Shown here one piece after another: positions 1 to 10,148 of a DNA stretch of 64,000 nucleotides. Source of the stretch: Augochlora pura (taxonomy: Eukaryota; Arthropoda; Insecta; Hymenoptera; Halictidae); assembly GCF_028453695.1 (NCBI RefSeq), contig NC_135773.1, positions 19,592,001-19,656,000 of the forward strand, read 5' to 3'. A program made the translations under genes and the position numbers. Every line of letters begins with the position of its first letter. Position 1 is the first letter of the stretch. The notes below the pieces were generated by a model. The model was not told the DNA's origin, searched no databases, and worked only from the letters and a program-made list of their open reading frames with translations.

Positions 1-354
1 CATTAAGGCAACGACGGTCTCGGAAGATTAACTTTGTAGCGGTGTGTTGTTACGAAGTTAAAGGAAATTAGTAAATTTCGCCCTGGCTATCCTACCTACG
101 CTCTGCCGATCAGACAAACGAGACCAGAATTCATTACTAGACTGCGGGTTCTTCTGCGCTTGAGACAGGGATTGGTAGCTACAATTTAAAACGGTAGAGA
201 AATTGGATTAATTGCATTTAGTATGGAATGCACGTGCTCGAATATATGACTTTTATACAATTATATCCTCTATCATTTTCCTTTACTTCATAAAGGTGTC
301 GCGAACAGTCGTGGATTAATACATAACTGGACATACCTTAAAACGGATCAAAGT
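1..354. other. Non-coding stretch at left edge
   Basis: No open reading frame or RNA gene is recognisable. It lies downstream, on the minus strand, of the retroelement protease relic and may be further decayed element sequence. It probably belongs to a bruchpilot intron, because the 5' exons of that gene must lie left of the window. Confidence 0.4.
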
Positions 355-605
355 TAATATATGTAGAAATCATCATTTTCGTATAAAAAAGCATTAATTT
401 TATCTTTTGCATTCAGTATATCTGCGTTTATTGTAATTACTCCATCAGTTTTATCCCTACCACTAATTGTTTTTATTTTAGTGCTAAAGTTATTTTTCAT
501 CAAATTTTTCACTTTCACCAATTTGGAATTTATTAATGTGATATTTGAGCCGGGGTCATAAATACCTCTGCATTCAAAGTCTCCATTTAGTGTGACTTTA
601 ACTTC
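355..605 (-). pseudogene. Retroelement aspartic protease fragment
   Basis: Read on the minus strand from about 605 down to a stop near 355, one frame gives a short protease-like domain with the core GIYDPGSNITLIN. This matches the retropepsin pattern in which D-[ST]-G-[AS] is followed by hydrophobic residues; here the motif is D-P-G-S. The frame stops before the second conserved strand, although decayed traces of that strand follow in another frame. It sits directly after the gag relic, in the order gag then protease expected for an LTR retrotransposon. It is a dead fragment. Family assignment (Ty3/Gypsy-like) is inference. Confidence 0.6.
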
Positions 606-639
606 AATTAGTGGGGGGAAATCTAGTTTTTTGGATCTT

Positions 640-1876
640 CTATATTGTCAATTTCCAATATAGAATTATTCGCTCTATTTTTTCCAGTATTTTTGTTCTC
701 CTTGAACCAGCATACATTTTCTGGATGGTATCTATTCTTTTTCCTTTTTGTTCACAAATTTTACAGGGTTGCTTTGCTTCTGTTCTTATTACTTTGGGCT
801 TAGTTTCACTTGATTTGTTGAAATTTTTGTCAACATTTTCATGTTTTCTCAACTCATTGTATACATCAGCTGGAATATTTGTAATTTGCCTGTCAATTTT
901 ATTTCTTACAAATGTCGCTGGTCCATTAGCAATAAGATCTACTAGGGTTCTATTATCCATGTTTTTATTAGACTCCAATAATAAACGTTCTTTTTTTAGT
1001 GCATACTCTAAAAGTGAGCCAGTAAAATATTTGTAGTCCAATGCATAAGTTATGGGTGACCAACCCTTATCGGCAAAAGTTAGCAAAAATTTCTCTTTCC
1101 ATGTTCCCCACTCAGAGTCTAGTGTATGTTTAATCAGCATCAAATTGAACCAGTTCATTCCTGCATCATCTAAGAATAATCTTAGAGCTTCTATTTTTTC
1201 CACCTCGGATTTAATACCTGTCCTATTACATTCACCTTCAAATGTTTGCAGCCATTGGCTTGCACTCATTCTTTTTCCTTCAAATTTGTCAAGAACAAAT
1301 CTTTCATATGCCCTGCTTTTTCTGCTGCTGCTCTCTCCTGTACATAAATTTTTCCAGAAGTTTCTTTACGGTGTCATCCACTTCTCCAGGGTCACAACCT
1401 TTCTTGTTGAGAGGAATTGCTTTTAGTAGATAGCCATTAAATGCCATATTTCCACTGTTGTCTTGATAATGCGATGGAATTTCCTTGGTAAGTCTTATTC
1501 AGACATTTCTGCACTGTCCACGCTTTTGCAAAGTCTTCCAAACTCTCTTGAATTCTGGTAGTTTTATGAGCTCTGTATGTACTTTGCATTGCTGGTATCC
1601 CTCTGGAACGCAGAACTTTTTTCCATTTTCATCTGTTATGGTCCTTATCATGATAGTGTTGGTTTTCTGGTCATCACCAGCAGCCATCTCAAATTCAAAC
1701 TGCAGCTTTGCCATTGTGTTTGTTCCCTTTTTCCACAAACGTAACAATTCTTGATTTGTAATGTGTGGATCGTAATTAAAACACAAACCCAATTTGATTC
1801 TTAAAAAAATAAGAGAATCAAGAATTAGATGTCTCTGCTTCCAATGGAACAAATAATCCAAATTTATTGGACACAC
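640..1876 (-). pseudogene. LTR-retrotransposon gag relic, frameshifted
   Basis: Two open segments on the minus strand (about 1876-1499 and 1269-640), joined by readable but out-of-frame sequence, give a gag-like protein. It includes the stretch EALRLFLDDAGMNWF and a later GWSPITYALDYKY block typical of hymenopteran retrotransposon gag proteins. Near 770-715 a zinc knuckle begins (C-K-I-C), but its second half (H-x4-C) continues in a different frame, so the knuckle is broken. There are at least three frame changes and no LTRs, tRNA primer site or reverse transcriptase in the window. It is an old, truncated insertion, antisense to bruchpilot and inside its intron. Confidence 0.7.
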
Positions 1877-2715
1877 TGCTTCACTATTATTATATTCTAT
1901 TTATTTGGAGAAATTATTTGTCAGTCTTCTTCTTGTCTTCTTATTTTTCGACTCTTGTCCACCTAATCGCGTCGTCTTCGTGGCTCTTGATGCCAGTCCC
2001 GTTAGGTTATGTCTTTACTGCTGTGCTACACATTCACCGCCCACTCACACACAAAGCTTACATATATTTATCATGTACCATTTAGGAGAAAGAAAAGAAA
2101 GGGGCACAGAGAGCGTACTGTTATATTACAAGGTTGTTAATTATATAGCTTGTAGGATTAAATATAAGTACTAAAAAGTACTTTATCAATAAGCATAGTT
2201 TTCTTACTATAAAAGGACATTTTGCATCCGTCGAAATTAACACAACCTAATTGCAATGTTTGGTAATTCTTAATTATGGTATATATAACAATGAAACAGA
2301 CTTATTACGAGCCATTCTTGTGGTGGAAATTAATTCTTCACTTCTAAATTTGTCGTAAACTATCTTCTTAGCGATCTAAATAAACATGTATGTACCCTCG
2401 GTGGTACACGTGGCATGGAACGTGTTAAAATAGTTATCATTTACGAAAAAATTTCATCGTATGATATATTTATCCACGACTGAATCTCCAGCATTTCATA
2501 CCCTAACCAACGTTGAGCTATCAATCTAGTTCTATAGCACTCGCAGTTACATTTTCCATAATTCTTCGCTTGTAAATCGATAGCCCCTCCTCGGCAACGC
2601 GAGATCGGGATTACAGATCTAGGGGACGTACCTTAGAGAAATCTTAGCACTCGAAAAAGCCTAGGAAGGCGCCTGAAAAAACGTTATCGCAATCTTTATT
2701 TCCGTGATTCCGAAG
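1877..2715. other. brp: Bruchpilot intron, A+T-rich, no gene
   Basis: Nothing coding is recognised. The stretch ends in the splice acceptor just before 2716. No further bruchpilot exon is visible between the retroelement relic and the first exon seen here. Confidence 0.5.
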
Positions 2716-5700
2716 GTGGAGAAGAGTCAAGGTGAAGTCTACAGGTTGAAAGCGAGATTGGAAAATGCTCAAGGAGAGCAGGAGAGTCTCCGGGACGAGT
2801 ACGATCGAGCACAAGCGTCGGTAGCCCGGCTTCACTCGGAACGGGACAAGGCGATGGCGGATCTCGAGAAGTCGCAAGAGGAACTCGAACGCACTCAGGC
2901 GACCCTTGGCAAATCACAGCTTCAGCAGGACAAACTGCAGTCTCTGCTGGATAAGACGCAGAGCGAGATGGACAAGGTGCAGGAGAAGCTGGACAAGTCG
3001 CAGTCGGAGATTCGCAGAGTAAGTAGATAGATGTTTATCTAATGTATCGCGCGAGCTCTCTAGGTGGTTTCGAACCGGGCCGATATTAAAAACCGAACTG
3101 TCCGGAACAGATGCAAATGGAACGGGAAAAACAGAACTACGATTTCGATAACCTGCAAAGCCAATTGGACCAAGCCCTCGGACAGTCGACCAGAATACAA
3201 AAGGAACGGGAAACGATTCAGCTGGAAGTGGACCGGCTGCAGGACAAATACGAGAAGGCTCAGGTAAGTGGATTCCTTCGTTGTTCCGGAGTTTCCCTGG
3301 GTTTTCTTACGAGTGAAACGGCCGTTGCCGTGAAAGCGACACGAGGCTAAAGTGATCGTCACGCTCTCGCTTCCCGCTTCCGGCAGATCATAATAATACG
3401 GCTGCAGAAAGAGCGGGACCGCTTCCAAGAGGAAATACAGAAGCTGTACGAGAAGATAGAGTTCCAGCAGAGTCAGGCGGCGAAGATGCAACGGGAGAAG
3501 GAGAGCCTGTTGTCGGAGCTCGAGCTGGTCAAGGATAGATGGGAGAAGGTGCACAACTCCCATCAGAAGCTGACGGTGAGTGTTTTCTCCTGCTCTCTTT
3601 CGCAAATCGACCGATCCTGGCCGCGGTGGTTGACTAACGAGAAACACGGTGTTCTGCTTTCTTCTCCGCGCAGCTCGAACGGGACGACGCCGTCACCGAG
3701 ATTGAGATTTTGAGGGACAAGGTAGAGAAGGCGCAGTACACGATGAACAAGGCGCACGAAGACCGGGAGAACGCGAACAAAGAGTTCGAGGAGATGCGTG
3801 AGAAGTATGACAGGTAACGAGAGCTTCTTGGTTTTAACGATTTTACGTACAATATTATTGGCCAGGTTCTTCGATCAAAAATCTGTAGCCTGATAAGAAC
3901 ATGTAGATATCTTTGTGGGTCGGCAAGGTATTTTTGCGTTTCTGTAGACGACGCGGTTAATTATGGAATATAATCGTGTGACATTTGAACAGATCCCAGA
4001 GCGAAGTGTACCGACTGCAGAACCGCATCGAGGTGATGGAGGCGGACAAGGACAGGCTGGAGCTCGAGGCTGAAAAGCAGCAGATGCTGGCGTCGAAGAG
4101 CCGCGAAGAGGCGCGCAAGGCCCAGGATGAGCTGGCCCGCGTGCAAGAGTTGTACGACAGAGCGGCGCTTCAGTTGGGTCGCACGAAGGAGCACGAGGAG
4201 AAGTCGAAGGAGGATCTTGACAGGTTGACGGTGGACCTGGAGATGGTACGCGAGCGATACGAGAAGTCGCAGACCGAGCTGCGCCGACTGCAGAACGAGC
4301 GCGAGAAGCTGGTCGCGGACAACGAGAGGATCAGCTTCGAGCTGGAGCGCGCTCACTCGCAGCTGAACAAGACGCAGGTGGCGACGGAAAAGACGCAGGA
4401 GGAGTTGGCGCGTATGCAGCTGGAGATCGAGAAAATGTACGAGAAGCACGACCGTCAGCAGGCCGAAGTGCGGAAAGCGCAAGCGGAGGCGGAGCGGCTC
4501 CGCGTCGAGGCGGAGAGCGCGCGCGAGGAGGGCGAGAGGTACGCGGCCAGGTTCGGCAAGTACCAGGAAAGCCAAGAACGGCAGAAGGAGGAGCACGAAT
4601 ACGCGAAGCTGGAGGTGGAGCGGCTCCGCGACCGGCTGGAGAAGGCGCTGGCGGAGCTCGAGCGAGCGAGGAAGGCCGAGCAGGACGCCTCGAGGCTGCG
4701 CGCCGATTTGGAGCGTGCGGAGGGGGTGCGAGGTAAATACCAGTACGAGCAGGAGAAGTGGCAGAGCGAGGGTAGTAGGCTACAGCAGGAGGTGGATAAG
4801 CTGCGGGAGCGTCTGGAGGGCCGCGAGTCGGAGCTGAAGAGGACGCAGACCAGCCACGCCGAGCTCGAGGCGAAGCTGCACGAGACGCAGCTTCAGCTCG
4901 AGCGGGCGCGCGAGGATGCGACCAAGGCGAACGCAGCGCAGGAACGGAATCGCGGCGAGATCGAGCGGGCTAAAATCGAAACCGAGAAGATACGCGACCG
5001 TCACGACAAGGTGAAGGCGAGAGCGGACGCCCTGGAGGCGGACAACGAGAAGCTCCGCGTCGAGATTGTCCGGCTCGAGAGGCTGATGCAAACCGAGGGT
5101 AAGACCAGATCGGAGAGCGCGAGCATCGAGGTCGAACGGCTGCGCGCCAGCCTCGACAAGGCGATCCTCGCTCGCGATAATGTGGAGCTCGAGGCGGGCA
5201 GGCTGGCCAAGGAGCTCGAGAAGACGCTCGTGCAGACCGCCAAGCACCAAGAAGCAGCCGAGGCGAACAAGAAGGAGATGGAACGTGTCATCTCAGTGAT
5301 TCAACTGCTCAGAGAAGATCGGGACGCGCTCAGGCAGCAGCTGCAACAACAGCAACAGCAACAGCAACAACAGCAACAGCAGCAACAACAGCAACAGCAA
5401 CAGCAGATGGTAGGCAACGAGGAGATGGCCCGTCTACAGCACGAGCTTCAGATCGCGATGCGAGATCGGGACAAGAACGCGGCGATCCTAGAGAACCGGG
5501 AGAAACATTGGGAGAAGATCGAGAAGGTGAAGGAGAAGCTCGAGGCGGAGGGGAAGCAACTGCAGGTGGAACGGGATCAGCTGGTGATACAGCTCGAGAA
5601 GTCGCAGGAGATGCTGGTCAACTTCCAGCAGGAGTTGAACGCGAACGAGGCCGAGCTGGAGCGTCAACGAGAGGAAGTGCGACGGCTGCAGCAGCTTCAG

Positions 5701-8700
5701 CAACAGAGGGCGCACGCCCAGACGCCGGACAGAGCCGCGAAGGAGGCCCTAGACGCGCAGATGCGGGAGGTGCACCGGCTGACGCAGCAGGTCCAGAACC
5801 TGACGCAGACACAGACCAAGGAACGGCAGAGAGCCGAGCAGGCCGAGAAACGGGTGCAGGAACTGAACAAGCAGATCGCCTCGAGGGACACATCGGCCGG
5901 CGGAAGCGAGGCGCAGCTCGAGCAATGGCGGAAGGTCTGCGAGACGGAGAGGCAGCGGGCGGACGCGGCCGAACGACAGGCGGTCGAGCTGCAAAAGCGA
6001 ATCCAGACGACCGAGAGGCAGCTGCACGCGCAGCAACAGCAGATCCAACAGATGCAGCAGACCATTCAGCAGCTACAGCAGCAGCAGCAGCAGCAGCCGC
6101 AACCGTCACAGCAGAACGGCCAGGAGGCCGCCAGGCTGCAAAAGGAGCTTGAACACGCGCGAAAGGAGTCCGCTCAGCAGGCTGTCGAGCGCGAGCGGTT
6201 TCAGGCGCAGATCGAAATGCTGTGCCAGGAACTCGAGAAATCACAGGTTAGCAGCACCGACCTGCACTCGCTCGCGCTCACCCACAACACATCGCCTACA
6301 CCCGCACTCTGTCTGCACTCTGTCGCCCGGCAAACAATCGTTGCTTTGCCTTTGGCTGACATAATAGTTGTCGACCGGCTGCCGACACAGAGCCGCGCGG
6401 CCTCTCAAGTCTCTCTATGTCTTCCCATTTCAACCGCAGCCTCTGCCTTCGTCGTCGACGAAGCAGAATCTCGCCCACAGCTCATAAACACGCCGCAAAA
6501 AAATAGAAATTATAAATACATATATATATGCATTAAATATACATATATATATACATATATATATATATCGAAATAGAGATCTAGAACTGATCGAGCGATC
6601 ATGTATATATACATACGTATACAGATGTTCAACCGGATACGATGCACCCCGCACATCATTCTCATCTTTGTGTTGCGTACATGTATAATCTCGGGGCGTC
6701 CGTCACACTTCACAGCGAAGCAACATCGCCTTCACCATTATTCATCTTCCAAAGTTCAAAGACCATCACTCCCGATCCCAGCCATTTGCGACTCAAGCAC
6801 AGCCATTCGCGCTCATTTGCTCTATATATTTTACGTTCGTTTCTTTGTTCGACTATGTTACGCCGTTCTGTCCTTAATTCTGTTATGTTTATTGTTGTTT
6901 GTTATTGCCGTCCGCGACGGCGGGGCGACGAAACGAACCGACCGGGATCGCTTTTCCTTCCCGTTGCGTCCAGCTTGATGATAATCTCGTCCCAACGAGA
7001 ATCGAAGCGTCGCGACCGTATCGTCCCCCGCGTCGCGCGAACTTATTTCGTACACGTTATTGTTATCGCTATTGTTCTGTTGCGCGTCCAACGAGGCGAC
7101 CAGAAAATTACTTTACGAGCATTTTCCGTTTATCCTGGTTTTCCATTTGGACGAGCATGCACTGTATCGATGCCAGAGATAGAAAATGATTGTTCCGTAC
7201 GGAAATTGGCCGTTCACCAGCCATTCATCGATTGCATCTTGTTACATCTTGTACATTTTTTATCTCCAAGCGTACGGTGCGAGGAAACGTGTATTCGCGC
7301 GCTGCTGATTCGCTTTCGACAGCTTATGGCATTGATCAGAAATTCGACTCTCGACTGGACGGCCGTTATCGGACAGTCGACTGGAAAGAACCAGCAGCGC
7401 GCGAATACCACTTTCCTCTCATCGTATACTTCTGTATGTATTTGTACATATATAGTTCGCCGTGAAAACTGCGGGAGAGCATTCTCCTCGTCTGTACGCG
7501 CGACTCGTTTTCCATCGCGTGTCGCAGCGTCTGTCGGATGTTGCGATCGCGCGCCGTAACGATCGCGATTTATCGAGAGCAAACGAATGATGTGTACATT
7601 GTCGAATTGGCGCGCGTTAGTTGACCCACAGCCACGAGATCCCTAGCAAGCCGCGAACATTTGGCGCGGAATGGCCGCGGCTTTCTTAAATTCGCCTAGC
7701 AAGTAGCTGATCCCCGTGTCGAGCTCTCTATTCACAACGACTGGTTTCGACCTCGACAGGTGGACTTGCATCAAGCAACCAAGAAACTCCAAGCTGGCGG
7801 CGGGAAACCTGGTCCCGATACTACCCAAGAGAGGCGACAACTAGACGAACAGAAACGCCAACTGGAAGAGCAGAGAAGGCAGACGGAGGAACGAGCCAAA
7901 TCCGTCGACCAGAAAGCTAGAACGGTAGAGGAGAAGGAGAGGACGCTCCAAAGTCTCGACCAGGACCTCAAGAAACGGAAAGCGAAGATGGATCAGCTGG
8001 AGCAGCAGTTACAGAGGGTGAGCATCCCTTCATATTCTCGCTTCTCTAAATCCACATGAAGGAATTTCTACTTGTGGACTCTGTTAGCGACATTTGGAGA
8101 CATTTGTTGACGAAGACAAGTAGCCTCAGGGCTACAGCGTTTTCAGTTAATTTATGATATACCAAAGCCCTAGATGATGACTGGCAATTCAATATCGTGC
8201 CGATATCCAATGGGGTATACTCATTGACATATGCTGTGGGTACGGCAAGTGATCCGGAAAAGGCCTACTTATAAGAAAACTATGTTAGACGTGCTCAGCA
8301 TTTATCTTAAAACCATCAATGGGCTCGGGTCTTTAATTTTTTGAATAATTTGTAACGCATCTGTTAGCGACTAGTTCATGTTGAAGAGTAACGATGTCTT
8401 CGACTCGATTTTTGTAGAGCGGTGGGTCGCCGGACAAGAGGTTGGCGGAAATGCAGAAAGCTCTCGAGGCAGCGGAGAAGGAGTTGGACAAAGCAAAAGA
8501 GGAGTCAACCAGAAGCTCCGCGGAGACCGAGAGGCTACTGCAGCTGATGCAGATGACGCAGGAAGAACAGAATACGAAAGAGAGACAAATCAGAGAACTT
8601 CAAGAGTAAGTAACAGTCTGTGCATTGTTCTGCAGGACAACAAGTATAGATAACCGTAGAACAGCAATACATTTTCCTATCTCTAAACCTGCCCGTACTG

Positions 8701-9191
8701 TCTAAACGGTACTCTAACTTAATTATAAATTTAACTTGAATTAATCGAGACATGTTACTTTGTTCACAGTGCACTAAAAGCCGCACAAGTCAAGTTGAAA
8801 CAAGCCGCAACTGCACAGCAACAAGAGGTCAGTATGCAATCCCTTATACTACCCTACTCTCTGCTATTCCTGAAATTGATCTATGAAATGACAAATACTA
8901 ATTTTTAAATATTCTGTTCGCAAGCCGGTGACTAATTACTTGTCTTCTTGAATTTCCACGCTGCTCCTGGACACGACACGCACACGCTCGCGTTATCTGC
9001 TTGCTTCATGTGTTTGCTGTCTGTCTGTGTTCGTCTGTTTGTTTGTTTGTTTGTCTTATCCATAATCGTGACGAACGTCGTGAAAACACGTCGCCGATTC
9101 CGACGAAAACTTGTGCGTTTCCGAATGTTACGGCCACGGAACCGGGTGAAAGCAGGCGGGTCCCGCCGGATTCCTAAAAAGCTTGTTCTAA
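2716..9191 (+). CDS. brp: Bruchpilot, active-zone scaffold, C-terminal part
   Basis: Presynaptic active-zone protein that builds the T-bar, clusters calcium channels and tethers synaptic vesicles. Exons by splice sites and unbroken frame: 2716-3018, 3111-3263, 3387-3575, 3674-3813, 3993-6246, 7760-8017, 8418-8605, 8770-8827, 9156-9191, together about 1,190 residues. The first exon reads VEKSQGEVYRLKARLENAQG, nearly identical to remembered Drosophila Brp, and ERLLQLMQMTQEEQN near the end is equally diagnostic. Almost the whole product is heptad coiled coil. The 2.25-kb exon holds a 21-glutamine run (5344-5406) and a second Q-rich tract (about 6030-6110). The last exon encodes AGPAGFLKSLF and a stop. 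The N-terminal ERC-homology exons lie left of the window, so the gene is partial. Exon 3993-6246 is far richer in G+C than its surroundings. Confidence 0.95.
5344..5406 (+). repeat. brp: CAG/CAA polyglutamine tract in brp
   Basis: Twenty-one consecutive Gln codons, mixed CAA and CAG, just after RDALRQQL. Remembered Drosophila Brp has no such run at this place, so it looks like a lineage-specific expansion within the coiled coil. The CAA interruptions should slow slippage. Confidence 0.95.
6247..7759 (+). other. brp: Bruchpilot intron with (TA)n tract
   Basis: Intron between the large coiled-coil exon and exon 7760-8017. The reading frame stays open past the donor to about 6576, but that extension is low-complexity and ends in a TATA-rich tract (6515-6570). 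It is not taken as coding. Confidence 0.7.
9156..9191 (+). CDS. brp: Brp terminal exon: conserved C-terminal tip
   Basis: A 36-base exon after a CAG acceptor, in phase with the exon ending at 8827 (GAG before gtcagt). It encodes eleven residues and TAA. Drosophila Brp ends in the near-identical DAGPAGFLKSFF. The extreme C-terminus of Drosophila Brp is known to be needed for vesicle tethering (brp-nude allele). The exon is too short to be found by open-frame length, so identification rests on the motif, the splice sites and the phase. Confidence 0.9.
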   Translation, partial: AGPAGFLKSLF

Positions 9192-10148
9192 GGTCGATTT
9201 TCGTTGGGGACGCCTTCTCCGTTCTTTTTAGTACAATTTGCATATTAAGCGGAAACTTTACAAGTACACGAACCGTTATTATTACGAACTAATTAAGACG
9301 AGAGGATCGTACTGACTCGCCTGATGGACAACACGCGTCAAGATATATAATTATTTTACGTAACGCCTGCGACCATTGTTAACGTATTTAATAATTATAG
9401 CGGGAAGATAATGACGATAATAACAATAATTATTGATATATATATATATATATATAAAAATATAAATATATATATAAATAAATATAGATATATATAAATA
9501 TAAATATAAATATAAATGTAAAAATAACGACAGAGGACAACGGCAACAATAATGTTAATGATTACCGATGCGAAACAAAAAAAAATCTATATATATATAT
9601 ATACATAAATATATATACATGTATAAATACTACGGAGAAAAGACAGACGCATGTGTGTACATGTGTATATACACGTACGCCGCAGAGATATACGTATGTA
9701 GATATATAAATATAAATGTATACAGAAAACGTTTCACAATATAACAATTTGAGAAGCCGAGACACAGAAAACGGCACGGAGGGGCAGAGATGAAACGCCA
9801 AACAGATGGTCAGAAACACTTTGAGATCACCATGAGCCATGGACAATGGATTCGGCCAGCGTAAGGAGGAGTAAATTCGGAATAAAATCGGAAGCATCGA
9901 TGATAGAGAGAGGAGATAGTGATCGTAGAAGGATCATCCGGTTCATGGCACGTTCGCAGCCATTCGGAGACGCACCCTAACGTCGTTCAGCACGAAATCT
10001 AATTCCCGCGTTGTTGCCCCCCACTATACCTATACCACGTTCTTTCCGTTCACCTCTTTTTTTTTCGTTACGTTTCCACCCACGTTGCCTCCGCGCACGC
10101 ACCACGACCACCTACACCACGTCCACGCGCACCGACGCACGCACACAG
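9192..10148 (+). other. brp: Probable brp 3'UTR and alternative intron
   Basis: After the brp stop the sequence turns A+T-rich, with long (TA)n-type microsatellites at about 9436-9520 and 9588-9620. A possible polyadenylation signal lies at 9881-9886. The same DNA would be intron for transcripts that continue to the exon starting at 10149. Confidence 0.55.
9881..9886 (+). terminator. brp: Candidate poly(A) signal AATAAA, brp short end
   Basis: Canonical hexamer about 690 bases after the brp stop codon. It is the best-placed AATAAA before the alternative 3' exons start, but use cannot be shown from sequence. Confidence 0.4.

Noticed and set aside
5618..6244. 208-codon Ala/Arg/Ser-rich minus-strand frame
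   Set aside because: Shadow of the G+C-rich, repetitive brp exon on the other strand.
6247..6576. Extension of the large brp reading frame past 6246
   Set aside because: A canonical donor (CAG/gttagc) ends the exon at 6246, the next exon continues the Brp homology, and the extension is low-complexity ending in TA repeats.
6642..7559. 305-codon open frame on the plus strand
   Set aside because: It lies in a brp intron, has no domain or splice support, and overlaps equally long frames on the other strand. G+C-rich DNA readily gives such frames.
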